A DNA stretch of 64,000 nt from Agrobacterium tumefaciens (GCF_005221325.1 NZ_CP039888.1:2493501-2557500); one strand, 5' to 3'; shown: positions 20,301-30,032, numbered from the stretch's first letter. The notes: generated from the letters alone by a model not told the origin. Made by a program: numbers and translations.

Positions 20301-20873
20301 CGGGCTCGTATTCTGAACTGTATGGAAACTTGTTCGACTTGACCGGCATTTCGTTCACGGCGGGAACGCGCACGAAATCGGGCCACGCTATATTTATGAC
20401 TTATCCTGAACCTTCGGTGAACCGGGTAAGCCGCCTCAGGAAACGGATGGTTAAACGGTGAATATCCTCAGGCATGGCATTTGGCGGCGCAGTCCGCCGC
20501 ATATCCTTGCAAAGCCGGGGATTGGTGCGAACAACGGGGTTTCGACGACAAGAAAATTTTGTCCTCCGGCCCGGCAAAGCCGTTCCCACCGGATTTCTCA
20601 CCTTCCCCCACGGCGAAAATTGTTGGCGCAACGTCCGATAGTCCCCCTTTGACACCTGAAGGGCAACGCGAGACCGATAGAGCCTGCGCTACATCCGAAA
20701 GGAGCTAATGCCCCAGGACATCAATAGTTCCATGCCACCTGTCGCGATGCGATGCAAGCGCCGAATTTCAAGGGCTTTCGGCTCCCGACACACCTCTTAC
20801 ATGCGCACACTTATGCTGCTATGCCATTTGCAAAAGACGCTGGAAAAAAGCGGCGTAGCCAGGGACTTCGAAA
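20301..20873. other. 573-base divergent control region upstream of chvB and the M20 gene
   Basis: This gap should hold the chvB promoter (leftward) and the promoter of the amidohydrolase gene (rightward). A short GCGGCG...CGCCGC hairpin lies near 20487-20502. A reading frame starting at ATG 20708, after AAAGGAG with only 3 bases between, runs 71 codons and overlaps the amidohydrolase start. It has no recognisable family and is not called a gene here. No operator motif was recognised. Confidence 0.5.
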
Positions 20874-22055
20874 ATGACCATACAGACCGCACACATTGCC
20901 TCCTTTGCCAACCATATGCCTGACGTGGTGGCGATCCGCCGTCATCTGCATCGTCATCCCGAGATCGGCCTTTCGGAATTCAAGACATCGGATTTCATTG
21001 CCGAACAGCTGGTGGAAATGGGCTACGAGGTGACACGCGGGCTCGCCGGAACCGGCATTGTGGCGACGCTCCGCAATGGTGACAGCAGCCGCACGCTCGG
21101 CATTCGCGCCGACATTGACGCGCTGCCGATCCACGAGGAAACCGGGGCGGACTATGCAAGCACCCATCAAGGCGTGATGCACGCCTGCGGTCACGATGGC
21201 CATACCGCCATGCTGCTGGGAGCGGCGAAGATCATTGCCGAACGCAGGAATTTCGACGGCACCCTGCATCTGATCTTCCAGCCGGCGGAGGAGAATTTCG
21301 GCGGCGCCCGCATCATGATCGAGGACGGCCTGTTCGAGCGCTTCCCCTGCGATGCGGTCTTTGCCCTGCATAATGATCCCGGCCTGCCCTTTGGGCAGTT
21401 CGTGCTGCGCGACGGACCGATCCTTGCCGCCGTCGACGAATGCAGGATCACCGTCAAGGGTTATGGCGGCCACGGCGCCGAACCGCAGGATGCGGCCGAT
21501 CCCATCGTTGCCGGTGCAAGCATCATCATGGCATTGCAGACAGTGGTATCCCGCAACATCCATCCGCAACTGTCGGCCGTCGTCACCGTGGGCGCATTCC
21601 ATGCCGGCGTGGCGAGCAACGTCATTCCCGAAACGGCGGAGATGCTGCTGACCATCCGCTCCTTCGATCCGGGCGTGCGTGACGAGCTGGAAAAGCGTAT
21701 CCGGGCCATCGCCGAAGGCCAGGCGGCAAGCTACGGCATGAGTGTGATCATCGACTACGAGCGCGGTTATAACGCAACCGTCAACCACACGGCGGAAACG
21801 GACTATGTTGCCGATCTTGCCCGCCGATTTGCCGGACCGGAAAAGGTGGCCGAGATGCAACGCCCGTCGATGGGCGCGGAAGACTTCGCCTACATGCTGG
21901 AGAAGCGGCCAGGCTGCTATTTCTTCCTCGGCACGGCGCGTACTGATAACGATCCGCCGCTGCACCATCCGAAATTCGATTTCAACGACGATATTCTGCC
22001 GGTCGGAACCGCCTTCTGGGTGGATCTGGCAGAGGATTATCTGAAGGCCCGATAA
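20874..22055 (+). CDS. M20-family amidohydrolase (hippurate/N-acyl amino acid hydrolase type)
   Basis: A zinc or manganese amidohydrolase of 393 residues that cleaves N-acyl or N-aroyl amino acids in the cytosol. Metal-site segments are present in order: HRHPEIGLSE near residue 24, IRADIDALPIHEE (about 80-92), HACGHDGHTAM (about 103-113, with the Cys typical of the IAA-amino-acid hydrolase branch), PAEENFGGARIM, and a late GAEDFAYML. The dimerisation domain sits between about 185 and 300. The substrate is not defined by sequence. The gene stands alone and ends in a clear terminator. Confidence 0.88.
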   Translation: MTIQTAHIASFANHMPDVVAIRRHLHRHPEIGLSEFKTSDFIAEQLVEMGYEVTRGLAGTGIVATLRNGDSSRTLGIRADIDALPIHEETGADYASTHQGVMHACGHDGHTAMLLGAAKIIAERRNFDGTLHLIFQPAEENFGGARIMIEDGLFERFPCDAVFALHNDPGLPFGQFVLRDGPILAAVDECRITVKGYGGHGAEPQDAADPIVAGASIIMALQTVVSRNIHPQLSAVVTVGAFHAGVASNVIPETAEMLLTIRSFDPGVRDELEKRIRAIAEGQAASYGMSVIIDYERGYNATVNHTAETDYVADLARRFAGPEKVAEMQRPSMGAEDFAYMLEKRPGCYFFLGTARTDNDPPLHHPKFDFNDDILPVGTAFWVDLAEDYLKAR

Positions 22056-22060
22056 ACATG

Positions 22061-22096
22061 AAAAGGCCGGTCGGAGGAGCGACCGGCCTTTATTCT
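22061..22096. terminator. Hairpin terminator after the M20 gene
   Basis: AAGGCCGGTCG (22063-22073) pairs perfectly with CGACCGGCCTT (22080-22090) around a 6-base loop. T-rich sequence follows on the right strand and A/T-rich sequence on the left. It can serve the M20 gene and the leftward small gene ending at 22122. Confidence 0.8.
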
Positions 22097-22121
22097 CAAG
22101 TTGCCTGAAAATTCGGGAGGA

Positions 22122-22265
22122 TCAGGGAACGAGACCAAATATGACGGCAGCGACGAAAGCCACGCACACGCCGACAAGAGCCGCATGAACCGAATCTTTC
22201 CAGTTGCGTGGCGACTGGGGCTGAGAAACAAAGTCTTTTACTTTTCCTGCCTTGGAATAAGACAT
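22122..22265 (-). CDS. 47-residue single-span membrane peptide, function unknown
   Basis: A short gene with a good ribosome site: AGGAAGGGAG lies 7-8 bases before ATG 22265. The peptide has a basic, polar N-terminal half (MSYSKAGKVKDFVSQPQSPR) and a C-terminal hydrophobic stretch of about 19 residues (ALVGVCVAFVAAVIFGLVP). This predicts a single inner-membrane helix with the N-terminus in the cytoplasm. A longer in-frame form from 22310 is possible but lacks a better ribosome site. It lies alone between two unrelated rightward genes. I do not recognise a family. Confidence 0.6.
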   Translation of the reverse strand: MSYSKAGKVKDFVSQPQSPRNWKDSVHAALVGVCVAFVAAVIFGLVP

Positions 22266-22491
22266 TGTACACTCCCTTCCTGCTCGGCCCTTCAAACGGG
22301 CATTGCTCATCTGGGGTAGAGAATAGCTTTATTCCCCACTGTTTCAGTAGAGATAAAATTCCATAAGAAGTGCCAATTGGGAAAAATAGGGGTCGTCACT
22401 TGCCTCCCAACAAGCATCAATCTACCCATCACGAACTATTAACGCGGCGGGAGGGAGTTCGTTCAAACGGTCCTTCCGTGGACAGGAAGAC

Positions 22492-23595
22492 ATGATCGAT
22501 ATCGACGCCATCATCATCGGAGCGGGCGTGATCGGGCTTGCGACGGCCCGCGAATTGTCGATGCGCGGCCTCTCCGTCATCATTCTGGAAAGCGAAAAGG
22601 AGTTCGGTTCGGCCACTTCGTCCCGCAATAGCGAAGTCATCCATGCGGGGCTTTATTATCCAGCCGGAAGCCTCAAGGCGAGGCTCTGTGTCGAGGGCAG
22701 GCGGCGGCTTTATGACTTTTGCGAGAGCCACGGCGTTGCACACCGCCGCTGCGGTAAACTCATCGTCGCCACGAGCGAGGATGAAACGCCCCTGCTCGTC
22801 GCCCTCAGCGAAAGAGGCAAAGCCAATGGCTGCGACGATCTGGATCTGATCGACCAACGACACGCGCTTTCACTCGAGCCTGCCCTTGCCTGCAGCTCAG
22901 CCCTGCTTTCACCCTCGACGGGCATCATCGACAGCCACGGCTATATGCTGGCGCTGCTTGGCGAGGCGGAAGACCATGGCGCGGCCCTTGCGCTCAACGC
23001 GCCGTTCGAAAGGGCGGAAGCGATCGGTGAAGGTTTCCGGGTTCATGTCGGCGGCAAAGACCCTGTCAGCCTTACATGCCGGCTGCTTATCAATTCCGCC
23101 GGCCTTGTCGCGCCGATAGTGGCAGCCATGATCGAGGGACTGCCGTCAGAGGCGATCCCGCAGGCACGTTTCGCCAAGGGCAGCTATTTCTCGCTGACAG
23201 GCAAATCGCCTTTTTCCCGGCTGATCTATCCTGCGCCGCACACCCACGGCCTCGGCGTGCACCTGACACTGGATCTCGCCGGTCAGGCCCGGTTCGGGCC
23301 GGATGTGGAATGGGTTGATACCATCGACTATGCCGTCGATCCCCGCCGCATGGAGGGTTTCGGCGACGCCATCAGGCGTTATTGGCCGGGCCTGCCTGAA
23401 CACGCGCTCATTCCGGCCTATGCCGGCATTCGCCCGAAGATTTCCGGACCGGAGGAACCGGCCATGGACTTTCGCATCGACGGGCCGGAAACCCATGGTC
23501 TTCCCGGCCTCGTCAATCTGTTCGGCATCGAAAGCCCCGGCCTGACCGCGTCGCTGGCGATCGCCGGCGAGATCGCGGCACGGCTTGACGCCTGA
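22492..23595 (+). CDS. FAD-dependent oxidoreductase, L-2-hydroxyglutarate oxidase-like
   Basis: A 367-residue flavoprotein of the D-amino-acid-oxidase (DAO) superfamily. The FAD-binding dinucleotide fold is at the N-terminus ([16 protein letters not shown], residues 7-22), followed by [14 protein letters not shown], a segment typical of LhgO/L2HGDH proteins. The C-terminal [15 protein letters not shown] and [19 protein letters not shown] also fit that group. The expected reaction is oxidation of an L-2-hydroxyacid such as L-2-hydroxyglutarate to the 2-oxoacid. AGGAAG precedes the start. The gene is convergent with the PLP dehydratase, 14 bases away. The exact substrate is inferred from the family. 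Confidence 0.8.
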   Translation: MIDIDAIIIGAGVIGLATARELSMRGLSVIILESEKEFGSATSSRNSEVIHAGLYYPAGSLKARLCVEGRRRLYDFCESHGVAHRRCGKLIVATSEDETPLLVALSERGKANGCDDLDLIDQRHALSLEPALACSSALLSPSTGIIDSHGYMLALLGEAEDHGAALALNAPFERAEAIGEGFRVHVGGKDPVSLTCRLLINSAGLVAPIVAAMIEGLPSEAIPQARFAKGSYFSLTGKSPFSRLIYPAPHTHGLGVHLTLDLAGQARFGPDVEWVDTIDYAVDPRRMEGFGDAIRRYWPGLPEHALIPAYAGIRPKISGPEEPAMDFRIDGPETHGLPGLVNLFGIESPGLTASLAIAGEIAARLDA

Positions 23596-23609
23596 TGTCA
23601 GCCGCAACT

Positions 23610-24584
23610 TCAGCCGAAGCGTGACAGCGCATCCGCCATGATCCCGGGATCGACATTGCCGCCGGAGGCGACGGCGATCACCGTATCGCTTTCCAAGGCG
23701 TCTCCGTGGAACAGGGCGGCCGCGAGGGCAACCGCACCGCCCGGCTCAACGACGACCTTCAGCCGGTTGAAGGCGAGCACCATGGCCCTTAGCGCCTCCT
23801 CCTCGGTCACGGCAATGCCTTTTCCGCAGAGCCCGGCCATAATCGGAAAGGTGATGTTGCCGGGCTGCGGCGTGATGATCGCATCGCAGAGCGAGCCTGA
23901 TGTCGTCGCATTGCGCTCTATCCTGCCGGATGCAAGCGAGCGCGCCACATCGTCAAAGTGCTCGGGTTCCGCCGTCCTGACCTTGTAGTTGGGGGCTTTC
24001 GCGGCCAGTGCGAGCGAGATGCCGGAGGTCAGGCCGCCGCCGCCGCAGGGCACCAGAACCTCGGCCGCGCCGATGCCCAGTTCAGCACCCTGTTCGGCAA
24101 TTTCCAGCCCCACGGTCCCCTGCCCGGCAATGACCAGCGGTTCGTCGAAAGGTCTGATCAGCGTCAGCCCGCGTTCACCCGACAGCCGGTCACCGATGGC
24201 GTCGCGATCCTCATTTGCCCGATCATAAAGCACCACTTCTGCGCCATAGGCGCGGGTATTGTCGATTTTGATCTTCGGCGCATCCGACGGCATGATGATG
24301 ACGGCGGGCACGCCGTGCAGGCGGGCTGCAAGGGCCACGCCCTGCGCATGGTTGCCGGAGGAGAAGGCGATCACCCCTTTGGCGCGCACCTCCGCCGGCA
24401 GGCCGGACACCGCTGACCAGCCGCCGCGAAACTTGAAGGACCCCGTCCTTTGCAGGCATTCCGCCTTCACGAACAGCTTTCGCCCGGCGATCTCATCCAG
24501 AAAAGGCGATGAGACGAGCGGTGTTCGCACCGCATGATTGCCGATGCGCTCACGCGCCGCCTCGATCATCGAAATATCTGTCAT
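23610..24584 (-). CDS. PLP-dependent serine/threonine dehydratase-family enzyme
   Basis: A 324-residue fold-type II PLP enzyme. Lys51 in the motif GSFKFRGG is the expected Schiff-base lysine. SSGNHAQGVA (about 95-104) binds the substrate carboxylate, and PCGGGGLTSG binds the PLP phosphate. It has no C-terminal ACT domain, so it is the short catabolic type rather than biosynthetic IlvA. Possible reactions include threonine, serine or 3-hydroxyaspartate deamination, or serine racemisation. Sequence alone does not separate these. It lies next to the sugar-acid block but behind its own promoter region. Confidence 0.82.
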   Translation of the reverse strand: MTDISMIEAARERIGNHAVRTPLVSSPFLDEIAGRKLFVKAECLQRTGSFKFRGGWSAVSGLPAEVRAKGVIAFSSGNHAQGVALAARLHGVPAVIIMPSDAPKIKIDNTRAYGAEVVLYDRANEDRDAIGDRLSGERGLTLIRPFDEPLVIAGQGTVGLEIAEQGAELGIGAAEVLVPCGGGGLTSGISLALAAKAPNYKVRTAEPEHFDDVARSLASGRIERNATTSGSLCDAIITPQPGNITFPIMAGLCGKGIAVTEEEALRAMVLAFNRLKVVVEPGGAVALAAALFHGDALESDTVIAVASGGNVDPGIMADALSRFG

Positions 24585-24661
24585 GCCCTGCCCCCGGTAA
24601 GCGGATGTAACGTGGAATCGCGGGCTACATTAGGAGGTCGCAATCAAATGCGAAACCGCCT

Positions 24662-24697
24662 CCAAAAGAAAAACCCCCGGTCTTGGCCGGGGGTTTT
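24662..24697 (-). terminator. Terminator of the leftward sugar-acid operon
   Basis: AAAACCCCCGG (24670-24680) pairs with CCGGGGGTTTT (24687-24697). Leftward it ends in TTTTTCTTTT. It lies 11 bases past the XylD-like gene stop. Confidence 0.9.
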
Positions 24698-24708
24698 GTC
24701 TTGTTCGG

Positions 24709-26493
24709 TCAGTGATTGTGCCGGGGCATTTTTTCGGCAATCCGGCGGAAATCCGCAGCGCCTTCCAGCACTGCACCGTCCGAAAGCTGGGTCACCGATT
24801 GACGATAGATGCGCTGCCAGGGCGTCGCGTCCGCGGGCACGGCAGGAATGCCATCGGCCTTGCGAGCATCAAGCTCCGCTTCCGGCACCAGCGCGTTGCA
24901 CTCACCCTTGTTGAAGTCGATGCGGATGACATCGCCGGTGCGCAGCCATGCCAGCCCGCCACCTGCTGCACTTTCCGGGGAAGCGTTGAGGATCGACGGG
25001 CTGTCCGCCGTTCCCGATTGCCGGCCGTCGCCGATCGTCGGCAGGCTGGTAATGCCCTTTTTCAGAAGCGCATCCGGCGGCTGCATGTTGACGACCTCGG
25101 CCGAGCCCGGCCAGCCGAGCGGCCCGGCACCGCGAATGACGAGAATGGTGCGCTCGTCAATATCAAGTGAGGGATCGTTGATGCGGGCATGATAATCCTC
25201 CGAACCATCGAACACGACGCACTTGCCTTCGAAGATGCCTTCGCGGCCCGGTTCGCTCAGATAACGCTGGCGGAATTCCGCCGAGATCACGCTTGTCTTC
25301 ATGATGGCGAAATCGAAGAGATTGCCCTTGAGAACGAGAAAGCCGGCGCGCTCCTTGAGCGGCCTGTCATAGGGCAGGATCACGTCGCGGTCGGTCGATT
25401 CCCGTCCTTCCAGATTTTCCGCCATGGTCTTGCCGGTCACGGTCGGACAGCTTCCGTCAAGCTTGCCCGCCTGCAAAAGCTCCCACATGATGGCGGGCGT
25501 GCCGCCGGCGCGGTGATATTTTTCGCCCAGCCATTTGCCGGCCGGCTGCACATTGGCCAGCAACGGAATGTCATAACCGTGGACCTGCCAGTCCTCTTCG
25601 CGAAGCTCTACGCCCGCATGTTTGGCCATGGCCGCCAGATGCGGCTGCGCGTTGGTGGAACCGCCAATCGCCGAATTGACACGGATCGCATTCAGGAACG
25701 CTTCGCGTGTCATGATGTCGGAAGGCTTGATATTCTCGACAACCAGTTCGACGGCACGACGGCCGGTGCGATAGGCCATCTGGCCGCGCTCGCGGTAAGC
25801 GGCCGGGATAGCTCCGCAGCCGGTGAGCGACATGCCGAGCGCTTCGGCAATCGCATTCATGGTGGAGGCCGTGCCCATGGTGTTGCAATGGCCGACCGAC
25901 GGAGCCGATTCCAGCGCCGCCTGCAAAAACTCCTCGCGGGTAATTTCACCCGCACCATATTTGCGGCGCATGCGCCAGATGACCGTGCCGGAACCGACCA
26001 GGTCGCCGTCATGATACCCGTCCAGCATCGGCCCGCCGGAAAGCACGATGGCGGGAATATCCACCGTGCTCGCCGCCATCAGCGCCGAAGGCGTGGTCTT
26101 GTCGCAACCGGTTGTCAGAACGACACCATCGAGCGGGTAGCCGTAAAGCACTTCCACGAGGCTGAGATAAGCAAGATTGCGATCCAACGCCGCCGTCGGA
26201 CGCTTGCAGTTTTCGAACATCGGATGCGTCGGAAACTCGATCGGGATGCCGCCCGCATCGCGAATGCCGTCGCGCACCCGTTTGACCAGTTCCACATGGA
26301 CGCGGTTGCAGGGCGTCAGGTCGCTGCCGCTCTGCGCGATGCCGATGACCGGCTTGCCGGAACGCAACTCTTCCGGCGTCACGCCGTAATTCATGAAGCG
26401 CTCCAGATAAAGAGCCGTCATGTCGAGATGATCGGGGTTGTCGAACCAGTCCTGGGATCGCAGGCGGCGCATGGGTATCTTGTCGTCGCTCAT
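24709..26493 (-). CDS. Sugar-acid dehydratase, D-xylonate dehydratase (XylD)-like, IlvD/EDD family
   Basis: Iron-sulfur dehydratase of 594 residues that removes water from an aldonate to give a 2-keto-3-deoxy acid. Cysteines of the family cluster are present: [20 protein letters not shown] and [13 protein letters not shown]. The protein begins [20 protein letters not shown] and ends ...PRHNH, both of which I remember from Caulobacter XylD, and the length is nearly the same (594 against 591). L-arabonate, D-xylonate and related C5/C6 acids are all plausible substrates. It is the last gene of an operon with the DenD-like and beta-hydroxyacid dehydrogenases (9-base gap) and ends in a terminator. 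Confidence 0.87.
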   Translation of the reverse strand: MSDDKIPMRRLRSQDWFDNPDHLDMTALYLERFMNYGVTPEELRSGKPVIGIAQSGSDLTPCNRVHVELVKRVRDGIRDAGGIPIEFPTHPMFENCKRPTAALDRNLAYLSLVEVLYGYPLDGVVLTTGCDKTTPSALMAASTVDIPAIVLSGGPMLDGYHDGDLVGSGTVIWRMRRKYGAGEITREEFLQAALESAPSVGHCNTMGTASTMNAIAEALGMSLTGCGAIPAAYRERGQMAYRTGRRAVELVVENIKPSDIMTREAFLNAIRVNSAIGGSTNAQPHLAAMAKHAGVELREEDWQVHGYDIPLLANVQPAGKWLGEKYHRAGGTPAIMWELLQAGKLDGSCPTVTGKTMAENLEGRESTDRDVILPYDRPLKERAGFLVLKGNLFDFAIMKTSVISAEFRQRYLSEPGREGIFEGKCVVFDGSEDYHARINDPSLDIDERTILVIRGAGPLGWPGSAEVVNMQPPDALLKKGITSLPTIGDGRQSGTADSPSILNASPESAAGGGLAWLRTGDVIRIDFNKGECNALVPEAELDARKADGIPAVPADATPWQRIYRQSVTQLSDGAVLEGAADFRRIAEKMPRHNH

Positions 26494-26502
26494 GAGATCG
26501 CT

Positions 26503-27405
26503 TCAGCCCTGTTCCCGGTTGTTGAGTTTTTCGAGGTAAAGCAGGATGCCGCTATGGTCGATATCGGCCCCGCCATCGCCGACGAAATCATCGAATTCCC
26601 GCGTGACCTGCTGGGTGAGCGGCAGCGTCAGGGACAAATCCTTCGCCGTTGCCAGCACGCCGTTCAGATCCTTGAGCTGGAACTTGGAAGGACCGCCCGG
26701 CACGAAATTGCGCTTCACCATGCGTTCGCCATGCAGTTCCAGTATCCGGCTTTCGGCAAAACCGCCGCGTATGGCATTGCGGAACCCTTCACGGGAGGCG
26801 CCGCCCGCTTCCACCAGCATCATGGCCTCGGCAACCGCGCCGATGGTGATGGCGACGATCTGCTGGTTGGCGAGCTTGCAGAGCTGGCCCGCACCCGAAG
26901 GACCGACATAGGTAAACCGGCCCATCGGTGCGAAGACATCTGCAAGTCCTGATATCAATGCCTCGTCCCCACCCGCCATAATGGCGAGCGTGCCGGCCGT
27001 TGCACCGGGCACACCACCGGAAACCGGCGCATCGACGTGATGAATGCCGAGCGCTTCAAGCCGTGAGGAATGTTCGCGCGCAATCGGCGGTGCGATCGAA
27101 CTGCTGTCGATCACGACAGCACCCTTTTTCAGCGCGTCGGCCACGCCCGCCTCGAACAGCACTTCGCCCACGGCCTTGCCGTCGCTCAGCATGGTGATGA
27201 CGATATCAGCACCCTTGGCGGCCTCCGCCGGCGACGCTGCCAGAACCGCACCATCGGCAACCAGCGCCTGCGCCTTATCGACGCTGCGGTTCCAGACCGA
27301 AACAGAAAAGCCCGCACCCAGCAACCGCCGGGCCATCGGCCCACCCATCAGGCCCGTGCCGATAAAGGCAACCAACCGCTTCCTCTCCTCCCGGCCAACA
27401 CTCAT
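26503..27405 (-). CDS. Beta-hydroxyacid dehydrogenase, 3-hydroxyisobutyrate/tartronate-semialdehyde type
   Basis: A 300-residue NAD(P)-dependent dehydrogenase. The Rossmann motif FIGTGLMGGPMARRLLGAGF starts near residue 14. The substrate loop DAPVSGGVPGATAGTLAIM is near 125-143. The catalytic lysine is in GAGQLCKLANQQIV (about 168-181). Relatives act on 3-hydroxyisobutyrate, tartronate semialdehyde/D-glycerate or threonate-type acids, and sequence does not fix which. Its ATG overlaps the DenD-like stop by ATGA (4 bases), so the two are translationally coupled. In a sugar-acid operon a role on an aldonate or a three- to five-carbon semialdehyde is likely. Confidence 0.85.
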   Translation of the reverse strand: MSVGREERKRLVAFIGTGLMGGPMARRLLGAGFSVSVWNRSVDKAQALVADGAVLAASPAEAAKGADIVITMLSDGKAVGEVLFEAGVADALKKGAVVIDSSSIAPPIAREHSSRLEALGIHHVDAPVSGGVPGATAGTLAIMAGGDEALISGLADVFAPMGRFTYVGPSGAGQLCKLANQQIVAITIGAVAEAMMLVEAGGASREGFRNAIRGGFAESRILELHGERMVKRNFVPGGPSKFQLKDLNGVLATAKDLSLTLPLTQQVTREFDDFVGDGGADIDHSGILLYLEKLNNREQG

Positions 27406-28388
27406 TTCAGTGAACCTCCCAGCTCGTCCTCGATATGAACCTGAATGATTTCCTCAAACGAGCTTTCAGCCGTGAAGCCGAGCTCCCGGGCACGCTTGGC
27501 TTCGAAACCGGGAGCCCAGCCTTCGCACATGCGCATGATCATCTCGTTCGGCTCGCGGCGGATGAGGGCAACGGCCTGTTCACCGGCCACTTTGCGCAAC
27601 GCCTCGATCTGTTCGCCAACGGTGGCGCTGAGACCCGGCATGGAAAGGTTGCGGCGCGGGCCGACCTTTTCCACGTCGATTGTTGCACCATGGAGAAGGA
27701 AACCGACGGCGGAACGCGGCGACGCATGCCAGTGGCGAATACTTTCCGGCACCGGCAGAACCGCTTCCTGGCCAACCAGCGGCTCACGCAGGATATTGGA
27801 GAAGAAGCCGGAAGCAGCCGCATTCGGCTTGCCGGGACGAATGCAGATGGTGGGAAGGCGGATGCCGATACCGTCAAAGAAACCGCGGCGGCTGTAATCG
27901 GACAGCAATAGCTCGCAGATTGCCTTCTGTGTGCCGTAGCTGGTCAGTGGTGTGGTGTGGAATTCATCCGGGATCGGATAGGGCAGCGGCGCACCAAAGA
28001 CGGCGATCGAAGAGGTGAAGACCACACGCGGCTTGTAACCGTCCTTGCCATTGGCAATGCGGATGGCGTCGAAAAGATAACGCGTGCCGTCGAGATTGAT
28101 GCGGTAGCCCTTGTCGAAATCCAGCTCGGCTTCGCCGGAGACGATGGCGGCAAGGTGGAAGATGACATCAGGACGGGCTTCGACCAGCTTTTCGGCTTCG
28201 CCCGGCGCCGACAGATCGGCCGCGCGCGCATCGACCGCACCGGAAAAACCGGCGGGCGCTTCAGGCTGGAACACGTCGATGAGCGTGAAACTCTCGACCG
28301 GCTTGCCGCCGAGCGATCCATCCTTGACGAGACGCTGCGTCAGCTTACGGCCAACCATGCCTGCGGCGCCGATGATTGCAATATGCAT
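27402..28388 (-). CDS. NAD-dependent epimerase/dehydrogenase, D-erythronate dehydrogenase (DenD)-like
   Basis: A 328-residue extended short-chain dehydrogenase. The cofactor motif IIGAAGMVGRKL is at residues 4-15. Catalytic residues are visible as TSSIAVFG (Ser) and SYGTQK (Tyr-x-x-x-Lys). The pattern matches the group that includes DenD, which oxidises D-erythronate in Cupriavidus. The usual DenD partners OtnI and OtnC are not here, so a different aldonate is likely. GAGGAGGAAG precedes the start. It is the first gene of the leftward three-gene operon, driven from a region with a FadR-type site at 28469-28484. Confidence 0.8.
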   Translation of the reverse strand: MHIAIIGAAGMVGRKLTQRLVKDGSLGGKPVESFTLIDVFQPEAPAGFSGAVDARAADLSAPGEAEKLVEARPDVIFHLAAIVSGEAELDFDKGYRINLDGTRYLFDAIRIANGKDGYKPRVVFTSSIAVFGAPLPYPIPDEFHTTPLTSYGTQKAICELLLSDYSRRGFFDGIGIRLPTICIRPGKPNAAASGFFSNILREPLVGQEAVLPVPESIRHWHASPRSAVGFLLHGATIDVEKVGPRRNLSMPGLSATVGEQIEALRKVAGEQAVALIRREPNEMIMRMCEGWAPGFEAKRARELGFTAESSFEEIIQVHIEDELGGSLK

Positions 28389-28468
28389 GTCTTCCTCCTC
28401 TATGTCCCGGCCATTCTCCCGGGACCGAAAATCATCATCGGCCTGGCGACCGATAAATTAGCTTGTAA

Positions 28469-28484
28469 GGTTGTCTGATAACCT
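28469..28484. promoter_or_regulatory. Candidate FadR/GntR operator in the divergent promoter of the sugar-acid locus
   Basis: AAGGTTGTCTGATAACCTT (28468-28486) is an inverted repeat whose core TTGTCTGATAA (28471-28481) fits the FadR-subfamily consensus TNGTNNNACNA at all but one fixed base. It lies between the leftward DenD-like operon and the rightward FAD-linked dehydrogenase gene, about 80 bases from the former and 100 from the latter. A related site precedes the XylX-like operon. The likely binder is the regulator at 30148-30864. Confidence 0.55.
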
Positions 28485-28586
28485 TATATGATCCGATTGA
28501 AAATAGTATTTTTCACAAACCGGTAAAAGCAAGGGCGAAAGACTCTTGCCCGGATATTTTAGGGCGGATTGGACGGAGAGGGTGGA

Positions 28587-30032
28587 ATGACGGTCGTGAG
28601 CGAACACGATATCGAGGAATTGCGATTCTCGTTGAAAAACAGACTGGGGGAAGCCTTGCTGCTGACGTCCCAGGAAGACATGCTGCGTTATTGCCGTGAC
28701 TGGCACGGCGACGTTACCAGTTCAGCCGTGGCCGTCATCCGCCCCCGCTCGACCAAGGAAGTCTCCGATACGGTGCTCGCCTGCGCCGAACTCGGCCTCG
28801 CCATCATCCCCCAGGGCGGCAATACCGGACTGGTGCTCGGCGGCATTCCCGATGCGCCGAAACATCAGGTCGTGCTGAGCCTCGAGCGTATGAATGCTAT
28901 CCGCACCATAGATGGTGACGATTTTTCGGCCGTGGTCGAAGCCGGCTGCATTCTCTCGGAATTCAAGGATGCGGTTCAGGACAAGGGCATGTTCTTCCCA
29001 CTGTCACTTGGCGCGCAGGGCAGTTGCCGCATCGGCGGCAACGTCTCCACCAATGCCGGGGGTATCAATGTCCTGCGTTATGGTATGACCCGCGAACTGG
29101 TGCTGGGTCTCGAAGTGGTATTGCCGGATGGCACCATCTGGAATGGCCTGTCGACGCTGCGCAAGGACAATCGCGGCATCGACCTGAAGCAGCTTTTCAT
29201 CGGCGCGGAAGGAACGCTCGGCATTATTACCGCCGTTGCGGTCAAGCTCTACCCCAATCCCGAACATGTCGAAACGGCGCTGCTCGGCCTCAATTCGCTT
29301 GATGACGCCATCAAGCTTTACCGCCGCGCCCGCCGCGAATGCTGCGACCTGATGTCCGCATTCGAATTCATGCCGCCTGTCGCCTTCACGCTGGCAATCG
29401 AAGCGATACCCGACCTCAAAATGCCGATCGCCAGCGATTATCCGGCCTATGTGCTGATGGAGATTTCCGGCTCCGGCCTGGTGGATACGGCCGACCTTAT
29501 GGGGCGTTTCCTCGAGGGCGTTATGGAAGATGGCTTGGTGCTGGATGGCGTCATCGCCTCCTCCCGCGCTCAGGCGCAGTCGCTCTGGCTGTTCCGCGAG
29601 GGCATGAACGAAGGTCAGGCGCTGCGCGGCAGCCATATGCGCACCGATATTTCAGTGCCGCTCTCAAAACTCGCGGCTTTCGTAGCCGAGGCGGAAGCCG
29701 AACTCGCGGAAAAACTACCTGAGTGCCTTGCAGTTTCCTACGGCCACGTCGGAGACGGCAACGTCCACCTCAACGTGCTGCCGCCCAACGGCGCGACACC
29801 CGAGGAGCGTGAGGCCTTTATCTACAAGTCCAAGAGGCTCGTAAACGAGGTCCTCGACCGTTACGTCGGCAGCATCAGCGCCGAACACGGTATTGGCCGC
29901 CTGAAACGCTCCGATTTCGAAAGCCGGCTATCGGATGTACAGCGTCGGATGATCACGGGTTTGAAAAACGCCTTCGATCCCGATTTGCGGATGAATCCCG
30001 GTTGCCAGATAAGCCTGCAACCGGATAGCTAA
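28587..30032 (+). CDS. FAD-linked D-2-hydroxyacid dehydrogenase (GlcD/D-2-hydroxyglutarate dehydrogenase family)
   Basis: A 481-residue flavoenzyme. The FAD-binding PCMH domain (about 30-220) contains PQGGNTGLVLGG and GSCRIGGNVSTNAGGINVLRYG. The C-terminal cap domain carries the metal and substrate motifs YGHVGDGNVHLNV and SAEHGIGRLK, shared by D-lactate, glycolate and D-2-hydroxyglutarate dehydrogenases. It would pass electrons from a D-2-hydroxyacid to a quinone or electron-transfer flavoprotein. I chose ATG 28587, which has GGAGAGGGTGG just upstream, over a TTG at 28569. It is divergent from the DenD-like operon across a shared operator and is followed by the FadR-type regulator. Confidence 0.85.
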   Translation: MTVVSEHDIEELRFSLKNRLGEALLLTSQEDMLRYCRDWHGDVTSSAVAVIRPRSTKEVSDTVLACAELGLAIIPQGGNTGLVLGGIPDAPKHQVVLSLERMNAIRTIDGDDFSAVVEAGCILSEFKDAVQDKGMFFPLSLGAQGSCRIGGNVSTNAGGINVLRYGMTRELVLGLEVVLPDGTIWNGLSTLRKDNRGIDLKQLFIGAEGTLGIITAVAVKLYPNPEHVETALLGLNSLDDAIKLYRRARRECCDLMSAFEFMPPVAFTLAIEAIPDLKMPIASDYPAYVLMEISGSGLVDTADLMGRFLEGVMEDGLVLDGVIASSRAQAQSLWLFREGMNEGQALRGSHMRTDISVPLSKLAAFVAEAEAELAEKLPECLAVSYGHVGDGNVHLNVLPPNGATPEEREAFIYKSKRLVNEVLDRYVGSISAEHGIGRLKRSDFESRLSDVQRRMITGLKNAFDPDLRMNPGCQISLQPDS

